Positions 22,959 to 27,694 of a DNA stretch of 27,694 bases are shown one piece after another. The stretch's first letter is position 1. Every line of letters begins with the position of its first letter. The stretch is taken from NCBI GenBank assembly GCA_963577065.1, contig CAUYXJ010000038.1:1-27694 (forward strand), given 5' to 3'. The position numbers and the translations under genes are program-made. The notes under the pieces are model-generated. The model saw nothing but the letters and a program-made list of their open reading frames with translations, was not told the origin of the DNA and did not search any database. Origin of the DNA: CAUYXJ01 sp963577065 (GTDB lineage: Bacteria > Chloroflexota > Dehalococcoidia > Tepidiformales > Tepidiformaceae).

Positions 22959-23336
22959 TTAGCTCGCGGGGCCGTCGAACGACTTCAGGAGCTCGTACCA
23001 GCCCGACCCGTTGATCCGCAGTGGCATCGTCCCAAATCGTTCCCCGGTCTCCTTGTGTTTGCGACGGCCTTCCCAGGCGTCGGGATTGCGCTGCCACTCG
23101 TTGAGGACGCGTTCGGCTTCCTCGTAGCTCGGCGCTTCGACCTCGTAGAGGGAGAGGTACTGCGAGACGGTGTTGCCGTTTCCATGGGGGCCGGACAGCT
23201 TGAAGACGCTGCCTCTGACGAAGTTGGGACACTTGGCGGTGTCCTCGATGTGCTGGTCGACGAACCACTCGTCGAACTGCTCCTGCTGCTCTTCGCTGGG
23301 TGGCTCAGCGAGACCGATGAGAACGAACTGTGCCAT
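22959..23336 (-). CDS. EthD/Dabb-like dimeric alpha/beta-barrel protein
   Basis: A 125-residue protein. It starts MAQFVLIGLAEPPSEEQQEQ, followed by FDEWFVDQHIEDTAKCPNFV, a pattern of EthD-like and related ferredoxin-fold barrel proteins (W/F-Y/F-x-x-x-H before a short G/P-F-x segment). SQYLSLYEVEAPSYEEAER gives the later strand and helix. ATG 23336 is chosen because GGAG lies about 11 nt upstream; the longer frame runs through an 8-bp tandem repeat and is not family-like. Relatives act as cofactor-free oxygenases or accessory proteins; function unknown. It stands apart from the truncated ORF by 277 bp. Confidence 0.75.
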   Translation of the reverse strand: MAQFVLIGLAEPPSEEQQEQFDEWFVDQHIEDTAKCPNFVRGSVFKLSGPHGNGNTVSQYLSLYEVEAPSYEEAERVLNEWQRNPDAWEGRRKHKETGERFGTMPLRINGSGWYELLKSFDGPAS

Positions 23337-23410
23337 TGGGTAAGCGTCTCCTTTTTTCGGACAGGTTGGGATCAGGGCGCGACGAGCCCCAGCATTCGGC
23401 TCCCACGCGC

Positions 23411-23450
23411 CGCTTGGCCGCTTGGCCGCTTGGCCGCTTGGCCGCTTGGC
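23411..23450. repeat. Five perfect copies of an 8-bp tandem repeat
   Basis: CGCTTGGC repeated five times with no mismatch, 75 bp upstream of the start of the EthD-like gene (minus strand). It would lie in its promoter or leader. Array length could vary between strains. Confidence 0.93.
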
Positions 23451-24083
23451 GACGGAGCCTGCGAGTCTGAAACGTTGCGCCCACCCCAGCACTCTGAGCG
23501 GCTCGTGAGCTGGGGCTCCTCGAGCGCCGCGATCATTCGCTCCTGGCCGTGTCGACGCTCGCCGCGCGCACCCGGCGCGATCCTACTGCTCAGAGCGGGG
23601 GAGCGCCTCCGCTCTCCTATGTCCGTACCCCACAGCAAGCCCGATTGGAGATCGGCCTTCGCTCCGTCACGGCCTCGCTGTTCCGCGGCGGACGACCGTG
23701 TGCTGATTCCGAGGCAGCGTGGGCCTTGGCGAGAGGACGCAGGGTGGGCCGAGCGATGCGAGGCTGCGCTTCCTCGAAGACTTCAGAAACGTGCCCGAGG
23801 TAGGCGCCGAACGCAGCTCTACGCCTCCAAAGCGGGGGCGGAGGGGTGAATGCAATACAGCCTGCGGGGCTCGCGCAAGTTCCAAGCGGGCGTTCGAATC
23901 GCGACCCCTCGGTTTGTCGCGCAACTTGAGGTGGTTTTAGGCCGTTGCGCTGGGTTGGGACCGCCGAGGGGCGGAACCGCTGCGAGAGCGCTCCCGCCCC
24001 CAGCTGCCCAAGCGTGGAACGGGAAGCCTTGACAGTCAGAAGGTAAGGGGGCTTGGATCCGCGCACCTCAGCCGGGGGGCGAT
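23451..24083. other. Long intergenic stretch without a credible gene
   Basis: Open frames exist on both strands but read as Arg/Pro/Ala-rich text with no family motif or good start site. A hairpin AGAGCGG...CCGCTCT lies at 23592-23615. GTTCGAATC near 23883 looks like a tRNA T-loop, but no tRNA body surrounds it. Confidence 0.5.
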
Positions 24084-24737
24084 GTGAACGCTCGGTTACT
24101 CGCGAAGTTGGCTCCGTGGAGCGGGGTCGTCTTCGTGGTCCTCATGGTCGGGTGGTTCATCACCACGCCGGGCGACTTCCTCGACGACCCGGACTCCCTC
24201 GCCAGCGATTATGCCGACGACCTGGGCATGTTCCTGGGTGGGGCGCAGATGGCGGCGATCGCCGCCGCTGCCCTGCTGTGGTTCTCAGGCACTATCGCTT
24301 CGGCGCTCATCGCGAACGGAGCTGGCGAGCGACTCGCGGGGCTGGCGCGAAGCGGGGGCACGGCCGCGGCAGCGCTCCTCATGAGCGGGGTGGCGATCAT
24401 CGCAGTCGGCGCCCTGATCGCGGACGATCAGGGCGAGATCGCGGCCGAAAGCGCGAGCCTTCTGTTCAGCGTGGGCTTCGCCCTCGTGTTCGGGGCGATG
24501 CCGCTCGCGGTTGCGGTGCTGGTCGCAGCAACCGCCATCGGCTCACTGCGCGGGAACCGCTTCCTCCCCTACTGGCTGGACTGGGCGAGCCTGGTTCTGG
24601 CGGTTGCATTGCTGATTATTTTCATCAACTGGATCGCCGTCATGCTGGTGTTCCCCGTGTGGGTGCTGCTGGTCGCGGGACTGATGATCGCGGGCCGGCT
24701 GACGTTCGAGGCGCCCGCGACAAGCGGCGATGGGTAA
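24084..24737 (+). CDS. Multi-pass membrane protein of unknown function
   Basis: A 217-residue integral membrane protein with about six hydrophobic stretches: residues about 12-27, 47-78, 86-112, 125-152, 166-185 and 187-207. The loop after the first helix is acidic (GDFLDDPDSLASDYADD). No catalytic motif is visible and I do not recognise the family. The start is GTG 24084, preceded by a GGGGGG run 5 nt upstream that can serve as ribosome-binding site. The frame ends at 24737 with no partner gene nearby. Confidence 0.7.
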   Translation: MNARLLAKLAPWSGVVFVVLMVGWFITTPGDFLDDPDSLASDYADDLGMFLGGAQMAAIAAAALLWFSGTIASALIANGAGERLAGLARSGGTAAAALLMSGVAIIAVGALIADDQGEIAAESASLLFSVGFALVFGAMPLAVAVLVAATAIGSLRGNRFLPYWLDWASLVLAVALLIIFINWIAVMLVFPVWVLLVAGLMIAGRLTFEAPATSGDG

Positions 24738-24861
24738 GGCGCGCATACCGCCACGGAGACAGCGGTGTGGGGTCAGGCCACGGGTTTCGAGCCGGGGCCG
24801 CCCCTCCGAGGAGTACAGCCTCTATTGACGTCGCCCCGGCTGGGGAGCGTCCTTTCGTCGT

Positions 24862-24900
24862 GATCGCGCTGCTCTTCGCTGAGCGGTTCGCTGCGCGATC
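24862..24900 (+). terminator. Stem-loop between the membrane gene and tRNA-Val
   Basis: GATCGCGC (24862-24869) and GCGCGATC (24893-24900) form a perfect 8-bp inverted repeat with a 23-nt loop. It lies in the convergent gap. There is no T-run, so terminator function is uncertain. Confidence 0.25.
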
Positions 24901-24948
24901 GTAGTCGCCCCGCGCGGCGGTTTGAACACGCTCGAAAACGGTGCCTCG

Positions 24949-25024
24949 TGGTGGGCCTACTGGATTCGAACCAGTGACCTCTGTGATGTCAACGCAGCGC
25001 TCTAACCATCTGAGCTAACCGCCC
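24949..25024 (-). tRNA. tRNA-Val (anticodon GAC), with irregular acceptor stem
   Basis: On the minus strand the D arm GCTC...GAGC, anticodon loop TTGACAT (GAC, Val), variable AGGTC, and T arm ACTGG-TTCGAAT-CCAGT are all in place, and CCA is encoded. The 5' acceptor strand is GGGCGGT, so ACCGCCC is expected opposite it, but the 3' strand reads AGGCCC before the A-CCA. It is one base short, with mispairs in the inner half. The anticodon stem CTGCG/CACAG also has one C-A mismatch. The gene may be a working tRNA with a flawed read, a mosaic, or a decayed copy. Confidence 0.85.
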
Positions 25025-25355
25025 GTGGGCGCTTCAGCGGCGCAACAGCATCGAGAGCTCGACGCGAAACGTTGCGCGAGCCGCTCAGCCTGAGGACCAA
25101 AGCCCGCCTCGCCGGTGGCTCATGGCGCCGGTCTTTCGCTTCGTTGCCACGTTGATACGTGAGCGTCCTGGTCGCGAATCTTGGGGGCGATCCCGCGCGT
25201 CCGCATCCCCTTGTCGAGGCCCGACTTCCACGTGACTCGCGCAGCCCCCTCAGGAGACTCTCGTGACAACGCCGCATCGATGACCGAATCGCGCCCGCCC
25301 TCGACAGGAGCCTCCTTCAGACGCGTTTTCTTTTCGATCCCGGAATGAATCGATT

Positions 25356-25385
25356 TTTTTCTGGCGGGAATTTTTCTGGCGGGAA
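25356..25385. repeat. Two perfect 15-bp tandem repeats in the AT-rich island
   Basis: TTTTTCTGGCGGGAA twice in direct succession. It lies between the tRNA-Val upstream region and the APH-like gene and could be a protein-binding site or an old junction. Confidence 0.85.
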
Positions 25386-25568
25386 ACTATTAATTCCGGA
25401 AGCCGGACAGGAACCTCGGACGAGGCCGTCCCGGGTTTTGGGTTCGGTTCTTGCGGCCTGTGCGCCCATATCGGTGGCAGCTTCGTATCCAAGCTGCGGC
25501 CTCGAGACCTGATCCCTGTAGGGCTTGAGACGCCGCTGGATTCACAGGGAGGCGTTGGCGCAGCCGTT

Positions 25569-25574
25569 TAGACT
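25569..25574 (+). promoter_or_regulatory. Predicted -10 box for leaderless APH-like gene
   Basis: TAGACT followed by CCCGCGT and the GTG at 25582. Transcription would start at or next to the start codon. No Shine-Dalgarno site is present, which agrees with a leaderless mRNA. Confidence 0.4.
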
Positions 25575-25581
25575 CCCGCGT

Positions 25582-26538
25582 GTGTCAGAGAAATTGCGGG
25601 GTGTCCCGCGGGTTGAGCGCTGGGCGCCACCCGATTTCTCTAACCTGGGCTCCCTTGCGGCGGCGCTGGAGAAGGCCCACCCAGATACCGCGCCCGTTGC
25701 TCCGCTCCGCATGCTTGGGGAAGGTTTCTTTAGTGTGGCCGTCGCGACTGCGTCGGGCGCGGTTTTCCGTCTGGGGACGAGCCCGGACGTGCTCGCCCGC
25801 TACGAGAAGGAGTGGCGCCTACTTCCTTGGCTCGGGCAGCAGGAGCTCCCCACGCCCATCCCCGAGCCTCGATGGCTCGTCGAGGCGAGTGATGTGTTCC
25901 CGTTCGGCGGCATCGGTTACCTGATGCTGCCGGGGCGAAGCTTCGTGCCTGACCTTCTCGAGCGCGGCGAGCGGTCGACGCTAGCCCGTGAGATCGCTGC
26001 CTTCAACCTGGCGATGCACCAACTCCCAGTCGAGGAAGCACGCGCCATCGGTTTGTCGGCGGGCCGGGAGGTCGACCGTGCGTGGGATGAGGCGTATCGC
26101 GATGCGTCGCTCGTCGCGCTCCGGCCGGTGCTCGATTCACAAGACTACGCACGCCTAATCGGCTGGTGGGACCGTTCCCTCGCCGATCCTCGGATGTCCC
26201 AGTTCGAGGCCGTGGTGGTCCATGGCGACATCGGCGCGGGGAACCTGCTCGTCGACGAGCGGTCGCACCTGATTGGCGTGCTCGACTTCGAGCACGCGAC
26301 GGTGGGCGACGTCATGCACGACTTCCGGCAGCTTCGCTTTCTGGGCGAGGGCTTCCTTGACGAGGTCCTCTCCGCTTACTCGGAGCTCGGGGGGAGGCTC
26401 GACCTCGGCATCGCCTACCGGATGGAACGCGCTCGGCAGCTAAGCGCGTTCGGCTCGATACTCCGCGCCTGGGGGCGCGGCGAACGTACGGCCATCATCG
26501 AAGCCCCGGCGCGTCTGCGAGAAGTCGGGGTCCTCTAA
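25582..26538 (+). CDS. Aminoglycoside phosphotransferase (APH) family kinase
   Basis: A 318-residue protein kinase-like fold enzyme. The catalytic loop VVHGDIGAGNLLVD gives the catalytic Asp216 and Asn221, and the metal-binding Asp235 follows in GVLDFEHATVGD. The N-lobe glycine region LGEGFFSVAVATASGAVFRLG also fits. The family phosphorylates aminoglycosides, macrolides, choline, homoserine or sugars; the actual substrate cannot be named. Start GTG 25582 was chosen over TTG 25525, since the extra 19 residues are Arg-rich and a -10 box lies inside that stretch. It is a single gene. Resistance should not be assumed, because most chromosomal members act on metabolites. Confidence 0.85.
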   Translation: MSEKLRGVPRVERWAPPDFSNLGSLAAALEKAHPDTAPVAPLRMLGEGFFSVAVATASGAVFRLGTSPDVLARYEKEWRLLPWLGQQELPTPIPEPRWLVEASDVFPFGGIGYLMLPGRSFVPDLLERGERSTLAREIAAFNLAMHQLPVEEARAIGLSAGREVDRAWDEAYRDASLVALRPVLDSQDYARLIGWWDRSLADPRMSQFEAVVVHGDIGAGNLLVDERSHLIGVLDFEHATVGDVMHDFRQLRFLGEGFLDEVLSAYSELGGRLDLGIAYRMERARQLSAFGSILRAWGRGERTAIIEAPARLREVGVL

Positions 26539-27030
26539 CCCACGGAAGTGATGGTGGGCGAGCACCTCACTCGGTACAACCAGTCCGAGGGTGCAGATCC
26601 GCCTGTATTCATCCTGACAGGACGACTCGCTGCGTTGTACGGGATAGCGCGTGTCAGACGCGGTGCGCGTGTGACGCGGTCCAGGGCGCCGCCACGGCCT
26701 GAGCAGAGCATTGGCTTCCGATCCGTGCGCGTAGAACGCCGACCGCTTACGCTCAGATTTGTTCAATCAATGAACCCGTGATGGTGGTCCCTCGCCACGG
26801 TGAGGCGGTCGCCCACGCTGGATCGAATGGCTGGGAGTGCCCCTCCCCGGGCTCCCGCCCGCACCCCTGTCTTAGCGATGAGTACCGCTGCACGGCATGT
26901 CTAAGCGCGCGCTGTGCGCCTAGCACCCCACGTGGGCGCTCGGGGTGCTCGGAACCGTCTCCAGCAGCAATAGAGGATCGAGATCGCAATTGACCATTCC
27001 GCGCGATTCCACGAGCGAGCCGATTAGCGC
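26539..27030. other. Intergenic stretch before the SulP gene
   Basis: No credible gene is seen in six frames. A perfect 8-bp inverted repeat AGCACCCC (26922-26929) / GGGGTGCT (26942-26949) lies about 80 bp before the transporter start and may be a terminator stem or operator. Confidence 0.45.
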
Positions 27031-27694
27031 GTGCTGAATCCCGCACTCGCCCAGCGCCCCGACATCCGAAGCCTTCTCCACGCGGTGCGCGTCGGATGGC
27101 TCGGGAACGTGCGAGGCGACGTGCTCTCGGGAGTGGTCGTCGCCCTCGCCCTGATCCCCGAGGCGATCGCGTTCTCGATCATCGCTGGTGTCGACCCGAA
27201 GGTTGGCCTCTACGCGTCGTTCTCGATCGCAGTTGTGGTCTCCTTCATCGGTGGCCGGCCAGCCATGATCTCCGGTGCAACGGCCGCGATGGCCGTGGTT
27301 ATGGTCAGTCTGGTCAGGGACCATGGGCTCGAGTACCTCTTCGCGACGACGATCCTGGCGGGAGTGTTCCAACTCATCGCCGGGTTCGTCCGACTGGGCT
27401 CGCTGCTCCGGTTCGTCTCACGCTCGGTGGTCATTGGATTCGTGAACGCGCTCGCAATCTTGATCTTCCTCGCGCAGGTCCCGGAACTAACGGGCGTGCC
27501 CTGGGGCACCTACCCAATGGCAGCGGCGGGGCTCGGGATCATCTACCTACTGCCCCGGTTCACGACCATCGTGCCGTCGCCACTCGTCTGCATCGTGGTG
27601 CTCACCGCCGTAGCGATGGCCTCTGGCCTGGACCTTCGCAGCGTCGGCGACCTGGGCGAACTCCCATCATCGTTGCCGGTATTCCTGATCCCGA
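27031..27694 (+). CDS. SulP-family anion transporter, N-terminal part (cut by window end)
   Basis: An open frame from GTG 27031 runs to the end of the window (221 codons). An in-frame TAG one codon upstream (27025-27027) fixes the GTG as the first possible start. The text has SulP landmarks: DVLSGVVVALALIPEAIAFS in the first transmembrane helix, VDPKVGLYASF, GGRPAMISGATAAMAVV, and RFVSRSVVIGFVNALAILIFL. Members move sulfate, bicarbonate or other anions across the inner membrane. Whether a STAS domain follows lies outside the window. No Shine-Dalgarno is visible. Confidence 0.88.
   Translation, partial: MLNPALAQRPDIRSLLHAVRVGWLGNVRGDVLSGVVVALALIPEAIAFSIIAGVDPKVGLYASFSIAVVVSFIGGRPAMISGATAAMAVVMVSLVRDHGLEYLFATTILAGVFQLIAGFVRLGSLLRFVSRSVVIGFVNALAILIFLAQVPELTGVPWGTYPMAAAGLGIIYLLPRFTTIVPSPLVCIVVLTAVAMASGLDLRSVGDLGELPSSLPVFLIP

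Larger units (their letters stand above)
25025..25581. other. Intergenic stretch with an AT-rich island
   Basis: No credible gene. The notable part is 25325-25400, a T-rich island in an otherwise GC-rich region, holding two perfect 15-bp copies of TTTTTCTGGCGGGAA (25356-25370 and 25371-25385). Confidence 0.6.

Noticed and set aside
23875..23900. tRNA-like GTTCGAATC
   Set aside because: Only a 3-bp T-stem can form, and no anticodon or D arm occurs at the proper distance on either strand.
23617..24066. 149-residue minus-strand ORF in the long intergenic stretch
   Set aside because: Arg/Pro/Ala-rich text, no ribosome-binding site or domain, not supported by neighbours.
24949..25400. Integrated element at tRNA-Val with att sites
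   Set aside because: No direct repeat of the tRNA 3' end was found within the window and no integrase lies next to this tRNA; the integrase stump is 10 kb away.
25250..25492. 80-residue minus-strand ORF over the AT-rich island
   Set aside because: Runs through the duplicated 15-mer; no start signal and no recognisable fold.

Overview
This is a GC-rich bacterial chromosomal window, roughly two-thirds G+C by eye. It carries an LLM-class (F420-type) oxidoreductase, a cytochrome P450, a Rieske ring-hydroxylating oxygenase, a thiolase and an acyl-CoA ligase, plus several small alpha/beta-barrel proteins. This gene content fits an uncultured Actinomycetota (for example Thermoleophilia-like) or Chloroflexota (Dehalococcoidia-like) lineage. 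I cannot decide between them, because no rRNA or good marker gene is present.

Layout. 1-1353: a minus-strand membrane-anchored HTH/beta-propeller gene broken by an apparent one-base frameshift, and the 3' remnant of a short-chain dehydrogenase. 1424-3362: a 17-bp tandem array, an NTF2/SnoaL-like protein and an MFS exporter (minus). 3576-6693: an NAD(P)-binding reductase, a dienelactone-hydrolase-like enzyme, a small DUF6295-like protein and a second MFS exporter (plus). 6705-7166: about 178-bp repeats that duplicate a gene end, followed by a double Dabb-domain gene (minus). 7910-8297: repeat elements on both sides of a divergent promoter region. 8312-11642: LLM oxidoreductase, a low-GC FkbM-type methyltransferase and a P450. 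11736-13364: Rieske oxygenase alpha subunit. 13589-14610: a foreign-looking cassette (DUF5678-like gene plus retropepsin-like protease with a frameshift in its catalytic motif) beside an integrase remnant. 14813-17894: a small Cys/His protein, a thiolase and an acyl-CoA synthetase. 17929-18224: a triplicated ~104-bp repeat in a convergent gap. 18225-22247: a thioredoxin-like [2Fe-2S] protein and a heterodimeric ABC exporter pair. 22238-23336: a truncated acyl-CoA dehydrogenase-like ORF and an EthD-like barrel protein. 24084-24737: a membrane protein. 24949-25024: tRNA-Val with a damaged acceptor stem. 25582-26538: an APH-type phosphotransferase. 27031-end: a SulP transporter, cut by the window edge.

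How it works together. P450, Rieske oxygenase, LLM oxidoreductase, acyl-CoA ligase and thiolase are the toolkit for oxygenating a hydrophobic ring or chain, activating the acid and cleaving it as CoA thioester. The substrate cannot be read from sequence. The MFS and ABC exporters would handle efflux of toxic compounds.

The most unusual aspect is genome remodelling. There are at least six different tandem or dispersed repeat types within 28 kb, nearly all abutting gene ends or lying in 5' UTRs, along with four gene remnants and two homopolymer frameshifts. I found no clearly new defence or biosynthetic system. The best candidates for something undescribed are the repeat family carried in sense orientation in two divergent 5' UTRs, the duplicated gene-end cassette, and the DUF5678/retropepsin pair.
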